64,000 bases of DNA from the NCBI GenBank assembly GCA_026545765.1, contig CM048839.1, forward strand, positions 55,987,177 to 56,051,176, read 5' to 3'. A program made the translations under genes and the position numbers. This document shows, piece after piece, positions 11,661-24,575 of this stretch; the stretch's first letter is position 1; every line of letters starts with the position of its first letter. Below the pieces are notes generated by a model that worked only from the letters and a program-made list of their open reading frames with translations, made no database searches and was not told the origin of the DNA. The DNA comes from Plantago major. Lineage: Eukaryota; Streptophyta; Magnoliopsida; Lamiales; Plantaginaceae.

Positions 11661-12291
11661 TGGGGCTGGGGGTCGGACGGGATATTTGGAATTTTGGGAT
11701 TTCGGGATTGGAACTTATTTTTCACGTCCCAATTCCATCCCAAATAAAGTCGGGATTTTTCGGGATTTGGGCGGGATCAGGCAGGATTTCGGGATCCCAT
11801 ATATTTTGAAATTTTTTTTCAACATTCATAATAATTTTGGACAAGCATTTATAATTTCACAAATACTAGTATACATTAAACATAATTATATAATCCTACT
11901 TTTGAATGACTTTAAAAAACAACTTGCACCTCCACAAACCAAACAATTTACAAATTAGTACGAATTCAACTCGTATCACAAACTAACTTGTTTTGTTTGT
12001 TTTTTCATAGGTTAAACATACAACAGATAGTTAGATAAACAAGTACCACCCAACATCAATCTTAATGATATAATTATAGAAGAAAAAAAGTTGTATCATA
12101 AAAGAGTTGTCGTTTTTGTGTAATATATAGTAGTATTAATTATTTATTGATTTATTCATTATCCCATTTGGGATCCCAAATCCCAATTGGGATTCAAAAT
12201 CAATCTCAATCCCGTCCCAAAATTATATATGAGAATTCGGGATTCATCCCAATTGGAATCGGGAAGTTCGGGATAATCCCAATCGGAATGT
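11661..12291. mobile_element. probable non-autonomous DNA transposon, GGGAT-rich ends
   Basis: The left 120 bp contains repeated CGGGAT/TTGGGAT words. The right 130 bp (12160-12291) contains the complementary ATCCC/AATCCC words, so the two ends can pair imperfectly. The middle is AT-rich and has no ORF. Flanks AGAACG (left) and AGAAACG (right) could be a decayed target duplication. The structure resembles non-autonomous hAT-type elements, but no crisp terminal repeat is visible. Confidence 0.4.
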
Positions 12292-12732
12292 GAGAAACGA
12301 GGAAACAAATATGGCGCATTCTTTTTGTTGGTCGAATACAACTCTATATATACAAGAAGAATCAGTCATCAAGCATACGCCTTAACGAGCTAAAATCATA
12401 ATATAGAGTTACGGTATTCTTGCTTTACTAGACTTGATATTGATTTCATCTTGTGAGTGATCTCTAAAGATTGATGTTTGCTTTAGTGAAGTCAAGCTAG
12501 AATAGTTAGCTTATGTTCTACGTCTAGTATTTACAGTTTAATCAATCGTCTCTGATTGAGTTAAACTTAGTCTTGTAATTCTACTTCTCCTGATAGTGGA
12601 AATTTAGCCTACGACATGTTCGGTATATTCATATACCGGCTAAAAGTAACTTGTGATTGTCTGTTTAATTTTCCGCTGCTTACTTATCAGAATAGTTTAC
12701 TGGTGTCAATCCTTGTTGAATACATTGTTGAC
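12292..12732 (+). other. LTR-like relic upstream of the nested gypsy element
   Basis: This stretch has a CTATATATACAAG promoter-like box near 12332 and an end region rich in TTTCCGCTGC-type sequence, typical of U5 ends of copia LTRs. It is interrupted at 12732 by the gypsy element with TSD TTGAC and may resume at 34456. Neither terminus nor an internal domain is present, so this is a tentative call. Confidence 0.3.
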
Positions 12733-14128
12733 TGATGAGACTATAATTTTGAGTCTCATTTGGTCCTTTTTAGCGGTCTTTGTTCGTAGTTTTATAGTGT
12801 TTTTGTGCGTTTTTATGTTTGGTATTTTGTTTGTGTTTTGTAGGATTTTTATGTTCCGAAGGTGAAAACCAGAGTGAAAACTATGGTTCTAGAGATTTGA
12901 ATTTGGAGTAACTAGGCCAAGACGGAAGTGGATTCGGAGTTCGGACGAAGATTTGAGAGCCGTTTTAGCGAGACTTGCAAAAGTGAAGATTTACGAAACA
13001 GTCTAGCCAGTTTGGACATAACTCTCTCATATGATGTCAGATTGACCTGATCTAGGTGGCCATGCAAAGGTAATTCAAAAGGCTACAACTTTCGCTTTCG
13101 AAGCATTGGAAAATTTTGTCTGTAGGAAACATTACGAAGGTTTTAAGCTTGTCATGCGAATGAGTTGTCAGCCATGCAAATTTCCCAAAGCAAAAAGAAG
13201 GTTTATCGGTGTTTCTCCAAGTAGTATAGTCTTCGCCATGCGTAGATTCGCATGGGCGATTTCGTCAATTCGACGGATTTTCTTCGTTTTCTCCTATAAA
13301 TAGATTTCTTTTACCATAAATTCAATCATAACTTATTCTAAACCCTATTTGGGACCTAAAAGCCCTAGTTTATCATTGATTGATCATTGGAGCTTGGTTT
13401 TCATGTTGTAAGAATCATCGACATCGAATTCTTGGTAATTTATTGATAACTCTCTATTGCTTATCTACAATTCTTTGTTCTCTTCTATTTATCGAATTGT
13501 ATGATCTTGCATGCGATTATCACCATGTTTATGCTCTGCGTATTCAATACCCTGCCTTCTTTCATCTTCGATTCCATCATGAGTAGTTAAACCTCCAGAA
13601 CTCGGTAGTTATGTGATGGTTATGCAGATTCGAATCTAGGGTTTATATTCGTTCATATAGGTTCGTCTAGTTTTAAATCTTCGTAAAACCTTCAATTCAA
13701 TAGGCTAGTTTTAAACCTTCAAAGTTGTTTTGGTTAAGGATCGTGGCATGACAACCCATGACTACTCTAGTTTTAAATATTCAAATTACAATCGGTTGAA
13801 TTGAATTGATTGCATTCTGTACGCCGACCGTGTGACAAATATGAACGATTACCTAGTATTGAATTAGTATAACCGGATTATCGCTACCGTGTTCGCTCTT
13901 CTTTACATTGATTTTCACCAACTAGTTTTCTTCTGTTTCCTGTGTTAGGTTTAGTTTAGGTAAAAATACAAATTTTCAATTCTTATTTTCTGCAAACATC
14001 TCTGTATTTGCTCTGCATCACTATAGTGGCTTAGTTAGCTCCTTAGCGAACGATCCTGTGGTTTAGCTTTGTCTGTCTATAACAATTGCTTACTACTTGG
14101 TTTTCTAACTAATAATTTAAGCACATCA
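12733..14128 (+). repeat. 5' LTR of the gag-only gypsy element
   Basis: 1,396 bp from TGATGAGACTATAAT to GCACATCA, collinear with the 3' LTR at 32084-34450 apart from the MULE insertion there. A TATA-like TCCTATAAATAG lies near 13291-13302 and is also present in the 3' LTR, marking the probable LTR promoter. Confidence 0.9.
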
Positions 14129-14130
14129 AA

Positions 14131-14150
14131 TTTGGCGCCGCTGCCGGGGA
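14131..14150 (+). other. primer binding site, tRNA-Asp type
   Basis: TTTGGCGCCGCTGCCGGGGA lies 2 bases after the 5' LTR. It is one base from the TGGCGCCGTTGCCGGGGA motif used by plant Tat/Athila-type gypsy elements and complementary to the 3' end of tRNA-Asp. Confidence 0.85.
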
Positions 14151-14403
14151 ATTAACTCCCTCTGTAGGGTTTAGGAGTTTTTACGTTTTTGTTTGTTCGT
14201 TTGTTTATTTTTCTGGTTTAGATTAGTTTTTGTTATTTTTGTGGATCTGCTCTTTGGTTTTGTTTTTCTATGCGAGATACTAGTAATTCAAGGGCTCAAA
14301 GATGGCTATGACGCTTGAGATTACTATTGGTCGATGTCATGCCTAAAACCACGATAACTGGATGTCGATGCTGTGAATTATCGGGTAACACCGCTACTAC
14401 TAA

Positions 14404-14660
14404 ATTCTTACCAAGTTCGATGGATATGGTGATGTTCGAAAATTCTTAGAGGCATTCGAGGATGGTGTACTGAGGATTCCGCATGAGAATGAAGAGGGGA
14501 TTTGTCTTTCAGAAGAGCAGCTTTGCATGAGGATGTTTGATGGAGCCTTGGAAGGGTCTGCTAGAAATTGGCTTACGTCGGCACCTGAGGGATCGTTTGA
14601 CTCTTGGAGTGAGGTAGCTAATTCTTTTGTAGAGAGGTATTCTCCTGGTACTGGGGGATG
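14404..14660 (+). pseudogene. Ty3/gypsy gag capsid fragment, interrupted by Sirevirus copy B
   Basis: A frame open from about 14404 encodes KFDGYGDVRKFLEAFEDG, then MRMFDGALEGSARNWL and a SWSEVANSFVERYSP stretch. This is the retrotransposon_gag capsid pattern (ARNWL, then W..F...F/Y). The frame is cut at 14660 by the Sirevirus insertion. After removing the insert and one GGATG, this frame meets a stop within about 25 codons, so gag was probably already broken or shortened. Upstream sequence 14151-14403 holds the expected leader with stops. Confidence 0.75.
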
Positions 14661-16228
14661 TGTTGGTCCAGATAACGGCAAAGTAAAAGACTGGGGGGGG
14701 GGGGGTGAATAGTCTTTTAAAACATTTGTCGATAAAATTATTTCTCGATATCCGTAGATATCCGATACTTAGATTCAGAGCGGAAGACTTAAGATAGATA
14801 AGTAAAGCTTAAAGTGTGTGTGTGTGTCAAATGTAAGTACGTAAAAGTAAATAACACGAAGTATAGTGGTATCCGGAGGTGGCGAATCCTCCAACTAATC
14901 CACTTCGTCTTCCAAAGACCTAGAATTCACTAGAATAGATAATTGAGGTCACCTTACAAAAATCCTATTCTAAGATTCCTTAAACAAATGGTTCCCAACC
15001 AAATATTCCCTGTTGTTCCCCGCTTCCTCACCAAGTACTTCAGACTCAGAAACCTTTAGAGCTATTCCTAGCTTCCCAAGCTAAGTACTACCGTGCTCAT
15101 TAACCTTGAGTTATTCCTTAGTTTCTCAAACTAAGTACTTCCGATACTCCACGCCAAATGATGGTGTTGGTTTTGGTTCGAGTTGTCGATGAGCTTCTTT
15201 ATTAACTTTTCGCTTAATCGATAGCTCTGTGAATCAAGTATACTTAATACACTTTTCAATGTATGGTATCTTGTTCTTTTATCGACCTAAGTCTTAGAAT
15301 GAATCTTATACTTGATCTTTCAATTCAACTCTTTCATAGATAGCAAGCTTGTTTAGGATCGTGACACTTAGAACTTCAGGTTACTTCAAGATCAAGAGCT
15401 TTGGTCGCAATGTAAAGCTTTGAGGATAAGTAATTTGCTCGAGATAGCTAGATATGTGTTCATGTAAGTTCTTCGTTGTGTGTCTTCTCGCCTAAGTGTT
15501 GATATTTATAGATGAATTTGAATGCCGCTTGAATAGTATCCGCTAGCTTAAATCAAATTCAAACTATCGATATCTCGTATAGTACTATAGCAGTTTGTCT
15601 TCTTCTTCAAGGTACCGTTGCTTTTGTTCGTATATCTATGTCCGTGCATTAAATGCATTGTACTATACTTTTGTCCTCAGAGTGCCAACGGAACTATGCT
15701 TTGTATTAGAGACTTAACTTTATCTTTTTCTCGAAGTTTTAGCACGCTTACCTTTAACTTCAAATACCACTTTATTGAAACAACTTTGTTTGTAATATAT
15801 TTCTTTATCGTAAATGTGGTTTAAAGCTCAAGGTATCGAGTGTAGATATCTGTGGACACTTTCCTTGTTTTCCAGATGGACCTTCGACTTCTCGACATAT
15901 CTCTTGTGACATGATTTGTTTAGCAATCATTCGGCTTCAAGAAATCGCCAAGGTATCTCGCAAAACTATTTCAAAGAATCTTGTGCGCTTTCTTCAAATC
16001 TTCAATGTCGCTGAACTTGTTCTCGCTTGGATGTCTTCTTCTTAGTCTTCTCTTCATAAAATAAAATTACATTTTGAGACCTAACATCTTATACAAGATT
16101 AGCTAGACTATCATACTTAGTGGGTTTCCTCTTTACAATGTTCAAGTGAACCAAGAGTACTAATCACCTTTTCAAACTAAGATAAGTCATCATGTTGCTG
16201 ATCAAAATCTAAACAGATATTCCTAACA
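14661..16228 (-). repeat. 3' LTR of copy B
   Basis: 1,568 bp. On the minus strand it runs TGTTAGGAATATC to GGACCAACA. It contains a 13-G run (14693-14705) where the partner LTR reads AGGAGGGGG. It differs from the 5' LTR mostly at CAG/CTG words. Confidence 0.92.
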
Positions 16229-16243
16229 AATTTCCCCCTTTTT
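16229..16243 (-). other. polypurine tract of copy B
   Basis: AAAAAGGGGGAAATT on the minus strand directly abuts the TG of the 3' LTR. Confidence 0.88.
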
Positions 16244-16610
16244 GATCAGTCAACGATGACTATCTGTCCTATTACAAATTTGGATGAGTGAACAATCCAA
16301 CACTTAATCATTTCTTAAGATTTTTCAATTCATTCAATTAAGTGCAAAAAGTAAACATCAACCAAATCACAAGGTGTGATCTTTGCTGACAAGTTATCTT
16401 TTATAGAATACTATCTGAGAGTAAGTTCTTCAGATAAGTTACAAAGAAAGATTACAGATAACTTTAGTACATAAAACAAGTTTAGCTCAGTCAGCAAAAA
16501 TACAACAAAAATACATAGTAAATTAGGACAACAGGAGTAACCAAGCTCCAAGTAAACATCCTAATAGACTAGTCTTCAACTCTTCAAGTCTTCAACAGTA
16601 GTTATATGGA

Positions 16611-19600
16611 TCAGTCTGCAAATTTTCTATCTCCAAACCTTTTGATGTCATCAGAATAATCATAGAGAAGTGTTCGACGAGCATCTCAAAGGTCTCCGGA
16701 AAATCCATGCACCTCTTTGTAGGTTTTGCAGGATTTTTCTCGACAAAATGTTTGACACAGATACTTTCCCCACTTCCGTGCATGCTCTATTCTCGATATC
16801 CAAAGCTTGAAGTATTCGTAGATAATCCTCAAATATCTGATGTCACCCTTGTATTGATCTTCAGTTAGATAGAACGACTCATAGGGTTCCACATCGAGTC
16901 TTGCTCTTGTGCTTCTCGTGATATTCGAATTCGTGCACATCATCCGCTTTCCATATGGACATTCATCGAGAGGTCCTTTCTCATGGCTTCAGCTCTTGAT
17001 AACTTCAAAATCCAACCAGTTTTAATGTGATTGGTGTTGATCAAGGTTGGCTTATCTTTTCTCCATGCCATAAGTTGTTTATGGATTGGTTCGAAATCTT
17101 GAATTTACCAAGAGATGCTTAAGTTCCGTAATCCAATAGCCATTTTTCCGATTGATGCACCAGAGATGAGGAATCATTGTCATTCTTCACATACTCTATT
17201 TTGGCTTCTTCCGCCCGAGTGGAAGTCGACTTTATCTTTGCTCGCCTCTCTGCTCCTTCTCTGTCTTGAATTCTCTTTGGGGTTGTTGCTTGAAGACCAC
17301 CCTGGATAGACTTGGTATTTCCAGAGGGTGTTTTAGCTGCTAGGGGCTTTGCAGCTATGGGCTCAGTTAAGCTTTAAATTTTCCTTTTTCTGTGAAGAGG
17401 AGCTTCATCTTCATCAGTTTCCTCATCATCATCAAGATTGAATCTTGTGAGAGTTTTACAGCCTTCTTCATTGCCTGTGGACTTGATTTGACCTTCTTCT
17501 TCTTCGTAAGATTCATCAATCCTTTAACTTGTCTTTCCTTGGAGCCTTGGTACTCCTTGGAGGTTTCTGTGCCATGGCCCTTGTTACCATTGTAGTTCCT
17601 TCAGTAGGTTTCTAGGAAGCATCTACTATTTGCAAAGCAGCTTGGCTTGAGGAGGATTCATTGATTCTGAGTGGTGGCTGGGAAGTTTTCATGTTTCTTC
17701 TTCCTCTCTGAGCCGCACCAGCTCCAGATTTCTTCTTGTTTTCTTCTCCTTCTTCCCATTCCCCCTGACTTTGAGGTCCAGATTTGTACAATCTTTCCCC
17801 CTTAGTCATTGTTGGTGACCTACCTCATAAAGAATCGAGAGAGAGTCAAAATGCCCTTGTAAATAATTGTAGGCGTGACCAACTTCAAGTTCGCTTTGAG
17901 CTCTCGATTTTGCTTGATAAGTTCATTGTCCTTATCAAGGTGCTCGCCAATGGGCCTAGGATGGCATCCGCTTCCAGAAAGGTAACTTGCCTCTTGGAAA
18001 GCTTTTTCAGCTAAAGACGCATCATCGTCCCTTATCATTCCCAGATCTTTCTGAGCAATGACTATGTTAGTTGTTCTCTGAGTGATGAGCTCAGTGAACT
18101 TTTTCATTTCAGAGGGGACGGAGGCAATTACTTCCTTGTTCTGTGAAGACAACTCCTTTTCGATGAGCCAAGATTGCATCTGCTCATGTATTCATGGAGT
18201 GGACATTTGGCGCTTGGTGAAAGTTTGTGAGCAATCGCTTCCTTTTCAAGTGTGAAACTGCTAGATGTTCATTGCGGTGCTCAACCAAAGTCTTGTCTTC
18301 TTCATCATCTGAGTAATCAGCCTAGTGATCTTCATCCTCTTGGACATTCTCATCGATTGTGTCGAGTCCAAAGAACCATCTCGTAGATTGGTTTCTTCCT
18401 TTTGGGAGGAGGATGGTACTTCTTTTGAAGATGATGCACTTAGCATCATGCTTAATTTTATACTTCTTTAGTATCGAAGTTCTTTGGTGATGGCATTTAC
18501 AAAGATCCTCGTAGCTCTTTAACCTCGAGTAAGCAATCATCTCTTGCAGATATTGATCTTGTAGTTGGTCAAGCTTGTGTCGGATTTAGCTATCCGGTCT
18601 TCTAGTTGAAGATGGAGTCGTTGTTCTTCTTCCAACAGCTTGTCCGAGTTGAGCGCCTGGATTGAGTATTCAACAATTTCTCGAGCGATTTCGTAATCCT
18701 CAACTACTTGTTCAAGAATAACCTTTTGTTGGGAAGATGGATGAGTTGACTTTTGAGGAGATGGAGACGAGATTTCGCTTTCCTCTCGCTTTGCTTTTCA
18801 AAGTTGAGGCATGATTTCTTTGTGAAATTCTCCGTCCCCGTGCAGGGCATCATCATCATCCTTTTTCTGTTTCATCCTTTTGGTGATGGTCGGGAGGTTC
18901 ATCAAGTCGCTTTCGCTTATCTCTTCCTCCTCATCATCTTCAGATACAAGATTGATCACTTCAGAATAGTGATCTTCGCCCATTAACCTCTTCTTATTCA
19001 AGGTATAAATTGCGTAGTCCGGCAGAATCGCTTGAATGTCATCTGTAATCTTGTCGACCATCCGCCTGCTCAAAGACTTGTATCAAATCGCGCACTTCTG
19101 GAGAAATCCTTATGCAATAGAGTCGAATCGGTAATGCCTGGTAGGGAACATTGCATGGATATACGCCTCAAGTCAAGAGCTCGTGCTCGTCTGGTTGGTT
19201 GATATGTGATTCTCAATATTTCAGAGATCGAGCACCTTAACCTTTGCCATTTCTTGAAGCATCAATATGCTTAAGGTGGTTTGAGCTTAAGAAGGGAAGG
19301 TCCCTTTTCTCATCATCGGGAGCCCGCTTTGCACTGCTTGAGCTCGAAAGAAAGAGTTTTGAGTGAGCTTCAAAACTTTGTAGATATCTGAGTAGAAGTG
19401 TAGTTTAGTTTCGAGTTACGAGTAAGTACTTGTGCTCAGAGATTTGTGCATCGAGACAATTGGTGTCTCAGATATCTTGTCAGGAGGTGGAGACTTGGAA
19501 GTCCGGTCCTCATCAACCTTTCTTTCTTGAACCTGAGAATTAAGATTAATACAATACTTTGGAAATTATTTGAAAGAACTTTGGAAGTTCTGAGTTTTGG

Positions 19601-22033
19601 ACTTACTTCCTCAATAGGAAGCTCAGAGTCATTTTCTCGTAAACTTTCTCGCTTCTCGTATTCTTTCATGTGATGTCGCTTGGGAGCTTCATCAATTTCC
19701 ATTGATGCAGGGGGATGTCGAACTTTTTCCCTTTGCATTTCTACTCGAATGAGCCCGTAAGTAGAAAGTATTGAATATTTTAGAAGAAGTTTAAGATAAC
19801 CCATGATGAAGAATACTTATCACCGATTTTTCATGTACCTTCATGCTAGAAGGCTCAATGATGTGTTCTTCGTAAACCTTGTCGGCCTCTGGTTCGCCTC
19901 GCATTTCGCTTTATCTTCCTCTTTCTCGCTTGGAGCTCGTAGAAACATTTGCTTTAAATGATTAAGCACATAGACAAATGATCGAAAAGTGTTATCTTAA
20001 GAATCAATTATCACCGTGGTATGTGCTCGATTTCTTAAGAGGCAGGTCAGTAACCTCCTTCTCGCTTCGAGGCAAGCTTTCCACTTCCTCTTGTTTCGTG
20101 TTTCTAACTCAGTCAGAATAAAGAATTTTATATAAGTAACAAGATATACAAGCATAAAATTTTTCACAAGGTAGGAGTTAAACCATTCAAATTCGAGCAT
20201 TGTCAGTCGATTGGTCTCGGAACTTGTGACCCTTTATACTTTGGTCTTCTTGTTCCAAAGATGCCTTCTTTGTTTGAAGTTTTAGGTACTTCACACCTTT
20301 CCGAAAGTGTAACTCGCTTGTTTCCCGGTTGATCATACCGAGTGGATGTCTCAGCTTGATCCTCTTGTCGAGTCAGAACCCGCTTTTTGTAGGATTTTCT
20401 TCATTGTTGTAATCGGTAATTCAAATGGAGTTCATTTACCATTTCATCAACCACTAGTGGTCATAGGTTGTTCTGCTTGTGGTTGTTGTGGTTGTTTGGA
20501 AGGTAAGATCGGCCAGAGTGTTCTTCCGCATTTTTAGATGTGGCATTTTCATCAAAGATCCGCCAAAGACTAAATTACCACTCATCAGGGCTTCTTGAAA
20601 TTGTGCATAAGAAACGTTCCCTGATGATGTGTTTGCACTAACAACCTTTGCTATAGGTGCTTGTTCAGCAACCTGAGATGTAGGTTCTTCTTCAGAAACC
20701 TTATCACCGCCATCACATAAAGAACCTTAGCCCTCTTTGTTCTTTCTAGACTTGAGAGATGACTAGTTCATCATCTTCATCGCCGAGCTCTCATCAAGAT
20801 TGGGAACCGATTGGTCCATTACTCCCGCGATTTCGCAGATGGGGCTTGGTGCTTTTCAATTGCTTTGGCAAAGATTAATAAGTTCATCAAGAAGGCATTC
20901 TCGCATTAGTCGCAACATTTCAACACACTTTCTCTTCGAGTCTACTTGTTCAAGAGTTGATGACTCTTTGCAGCATTGATGAGTTGATCCGCTTTTTCGC
21001 TCATCGGCAAGGCCCGCAGATATTTGAGAATCGATAACCTCAATGGGTGTGTCTTCCGATTTGCCAGACTTCTTTCTTGTAGTTCGGCTTGGTCGCAACC
21101 TTTTCTTCGTATACCTTTTCAGACTTTCACTTAGAACCTTTCCGAGACCCAAGAACCTTTTTCATCAAGTTTGATAGTCATATTTGTAGAGTAGGTTATC
21201 GGCTATTTCAACTGCCTCTCCGAGCTTAATGCCAAGCTTCTCCAAAGAAGTAGCATATCTTCGCATCATAGCCCATCGTGGCCTTTCGCTCGCTAGTCCT
21301 TTGGCATCTTAGGCTCAAGCTCAATCTTCTTCACAAACTTCATGAAGGCGCATTTCCCAGCTTAAAAGGGTTTTCCAAATTTTGTCTTGTTGATTCAAAG
21401 AAGAACATCATGATCCATCGCTTCGCTTATCCGTCAAGACCTCCTTGTAGACCATCAAAGCATCCGTGAAGAATGCAAGCCATACATCCCAAAGGAACCA
21501 TCGATGTCCGGTTCGATGTCGAAGTTTGAACTCAAGGGTGTATCCGATTTTTCAAGATCACACACGCCATCATAAATTGTTTAACACCTTCAAAAGATCA
21601 TCATCATTGGTGTTTATTTCAAAATCCTTTCCAAGATTTTGAAACTCAAACAACTTACGAAAGTTGTTAAGTCCGTATGATTTCCTTTCTCGATTGAGGT
21701 TTCAATGCACTATTGCAAAGTTTCGTAAACACAGAAATTATCCGAGTTGTTGTAGAATTCCAACACATCGAGTGATGAAATTCCACTTGGGCAGCGTATA
21801 GAAAACCCTTGATTTGTGCCTTTTCAAGCATGTCAAGGATCGCCTTCACGCCGGTTCTCTATTGCGTGAGGTATTCCTCAACCATGGCACCACCCCAAAT
21901 CATTCCGTGATTTGAAGTCCAATGGTCGATTAAAATCTCCTACCACGGTTGTTCACAATAACCAACTCGTGCTTGCTTTTCAACAAGCATCAAAGGAGGA
22001 TTGAGATTTCGTGGAAGAATTCTTTGGGGCCAT
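16611..22033 (-). pseudogene. Sirevirus additional ORF (aORF), copy B, full length
   Basis: The start is taken at ATG 22033-22031, giving MAPKNSSTKSQSSFDAC, after a 600-base spacer following RNase H. The stop at 16611-16613 aligns with copies A and C. Along the minus strand come the LEFYNN/LILDMLEKAQIKGFL-type N-terminal part (21670-21860), a basic segment with TRKKSGKSEDTPIEVIDSQ (about 21000-21100), the intron-rich acidic region (about 19340-20220), charged regions, and the conserved C-terminal domain (16611-17010, with EDQYKGDIRYLRIIYEYFK). The frame is broken dozens of times, and many breaks fall at CAG/CTG words where copy A is intact. Only copy B shows both ends. Protein function is unrecognised. 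Confidence 0.68.
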
Positions 22034-22653
22034 CTCTTTATATAGTGTAGGAATTTGATTGGTGTTTGAAAGAGATTTGATTCAAGAATTCTTGCGTAAC
22101 AACTTAATCTTGATTTGCAGAGATTGTAGAAGGTTTGCAGAGAATCAAGAGAAGGTTTTGCTATTTTTGTGTAAGTCGAATTTTGATTAGTAAAGTGATT
22201 TCTTTTGCCAAAATCATATATATATATAGCAATAGAATCTCAATGCATAAATACATACAAATTGATTTTGTGTAATGATCGTGATTTGCAAGGTGCGTGA
22301 GCAAAAGCTAGTTCGACATTAAATGCAAAGTGGGCTTTGTTAATTTTTACTTCCACTATTTATCGGAATTAATTTCCACCGTATAGATCAAACGCTTAAT
22401 TTCATCAAGGACACCATTGTTTTTCAGACATGATCACAATCAACAAGTGTAATTGTGCCCATTTAATGAATTTTGGCTATTAGGTATCCGAATCACGTTT
22501 TGTATGACTAAGAACACCGCTTGCATCAATCTATCTTATACTTAGGATTTTCCAAGTTTTTCATCAATATAGATATAATGCTAATTTCAAGAGAGTAGTC
22601 GATCGCAGATAGTTGTACTATTCTCCTTTGTGTTCCCTCGCTTATAGAGTGAT
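22034..22653 (-). other. spacer between RNase H and the additional ORF
   Basis: About 620 bases with no useful reading frame, AT-rich, with an ATATATATATA stretch near 22219. It separates pol from the aORF, so the aORF would need its own promoter, splicing or reinitiation. No clear promoter was identified. Confidence 0.5.
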
Positions 22654-23544
22654 TCAGATATCCGAGTTCTGCCCCGTAGATCTTAAGTCGCCTTTTTGCT
22701 CTTTAGCCTTTTGACTTCGGATACCCGCTCCATTTCTCTTTTCTTCTCTCGATGCCTGCTCCAGATACCTCTTCTCCGGATGCCTGCTCCAGCCTACCTC
22801 TTCTCCGGATGCCCGCTCATTCCTCAATTTTTTCACCATCAGTAGTTCCATTAGTCCAAGACTATGTCTTAAGGCTAAGAATCTACTTTCTTGTAGTGGC
22901 TTAGTGAAGATATCCGCAAGTTGGTCTTCAACCAATCTTGAGTATCTCTATATCGCCTTTTTCAACATGGTCTATGATGAAGTGATGTCTAACATCAATA
23001 TGCTTTGTTCGCATGAAATTTAGGATTCGCCTAATCGCAATAGCACTTGTGTTGTCACAAAGAATGGGAGTTTTCTCTTAGAGTCCATAGTCTTTAAGTT
23101 GTTGTTGTATCCACGTAATTTGTGTTGCACAACAACCAAAGCAATATATTCAAATTTCTCCGTGGTAGAAGTTGCAATTGAGTTTTGCTTCTTGCTAAAC
23201 CACGAGATAAGTCTAGTACCCGTAAACCCACAAGTTCTCCGAGGTGCTTTTCCTATCAAGCAAAGGATTCAAAGATAATCAGCTCGAGTACCTTTGCTAA
23301 ACTCAATCCGCTTTCATTAGGATACCACAATCCTACATCTATCGTACTTTTACATACCTTAATATTTTCATAGCAATGTTGTAGTGTGTTTGCATCGGAT
23401 TTGTCTCGAAATCTAGCACACACTCCAACGTATTGAATATCGTGTCTACTTCAAGGAGGTAAAGTAGTGAACCTATCAATTTCCTATAATTATGTTCTTC
23501 AACACTCTTATCTGATTCAGTATAGGTAATTTAGGTTCCAATGC
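22654..23544 (-). pseudogene. RNase H of Sirevirus copy B
   Basis: The minus strand encodes YRKLIGSLLYL-type sequence near 23470-23500 that joins RT to RNase H, then TRLISWFSKKQNSIATSTTE (about 23160-23220; family pattern W.SKKQ..VA.STAEAEY) and MVEDQLADIFTKPL at 22935, the typical RNase H C-terminus. Frameshifts separate these pieces. The last ORF runs to TAG/TAA near 22654 through a tail with repeated E/R/K residues, where a short GATGCCCGCTCC-like repeat (22740-22830) is present. RNase H degrades the RNA of the RNA-DNA hybrid. Confidence 0.8.
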
Positions 23545-24557
23545 TCATAGGTATCTTAGCATTCTTTTCAGAAGGCTTAAGATTGAATTTTGTGAGCATA
23601 TCTTTTGATACTTTGTTCGACTAATGAATATTCCATCATTGAGTTGCTTGACTTGCAATCCTAGAAAATAATTCATTTCTCCCATCATGCTCATCTCAAA
23701 CTTACTTTTAATGAGGTTTGCAAAGTCATTACAAAGTTGTTTGTCCTTAGATCCAAATATGATGTCATCAACATATACTTGAACTAAGAGTAGTTTCTCA
23801 TCATGATTTAAGGTAAATAAAGTTTTATCAACTTCACCTTTCTTGAAACCACTTTCCAGAAGGTATTTGGCCAAAGTGTCATACCATGCTCTTGGAGCCT
23901 GTTTCAGTCCATATAGAGCTTTCTGTAGTTTATAGACCATTCTACTTTCTGAGGAAACTTCAAAGCCAGGTGGTTGCTCAACATAAACTTCTTCTGCAAG
24001 TTCACCGTTCAAGAATGCACTTTTAACATCCATCCGATAAACTTTAAAATCTTTATGAGTCGAAGGCTAGAAAGAGTCTTATTGCATCCAATCTGCAACC
24101 GGCATATGACTCATCAAAATCTAAGCCTTCACCGGTAAATCCTTCGCAACTAATCTTGCTTTGTTTCAAGTTATTTCACCAGATTCATTCATTTTGTTTT
24201 GAAAACCCATTTAGTTCCAATCACGTATATTCCTTCCACAAATGGAACTAGTTTCCACTTTGTTTCTCTCAAATTGATCCAACTCTTCTTGCATTGCGTA
24301 GATCCGCCTTGGTCTCCTAATGCTTCTTCTATATTTTTAGGTTCAATATTTGAGATGAAACATCCAAAGAGAGAATTAGCATTTTCAGCTATTGCTCTCC
24401 TAGTCTTAACACCTTGATTAATTGGTCCAATCACATCTTTTGCAGGATGATCCTTGATCCATCTCATCATAGGTTTAGTGCTAGTAGGATCAATATCCAA
24501 ATGATTTGAATGTGAATCACTGGGATTTTGATTTGATACTTTTTCAGTATCTAACAC
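23545..24557 (-). pseudogene. reverse transcriptase of Sirevirus copy B
   Basis: 24557-24189 encodes the lead-in (EPKNIEEALGD, then IYVIGTKWVFKTK). 24033-23545 encodes the catalytic core with [32 protein letters not shown] and the active-site YVDD at residues 87-90, then [15 protein letters not shown]. About 150 bases between the two parts hold frameshifts, again at CTG/CAG-like sites. The catalytic residues are intact. The enzyme copies element RNA into DNA inside cytoplasmic particles. Confidence 0.88.
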
Positions 24558-24575
24558 ATTTTGCTCCTCAGAAGG

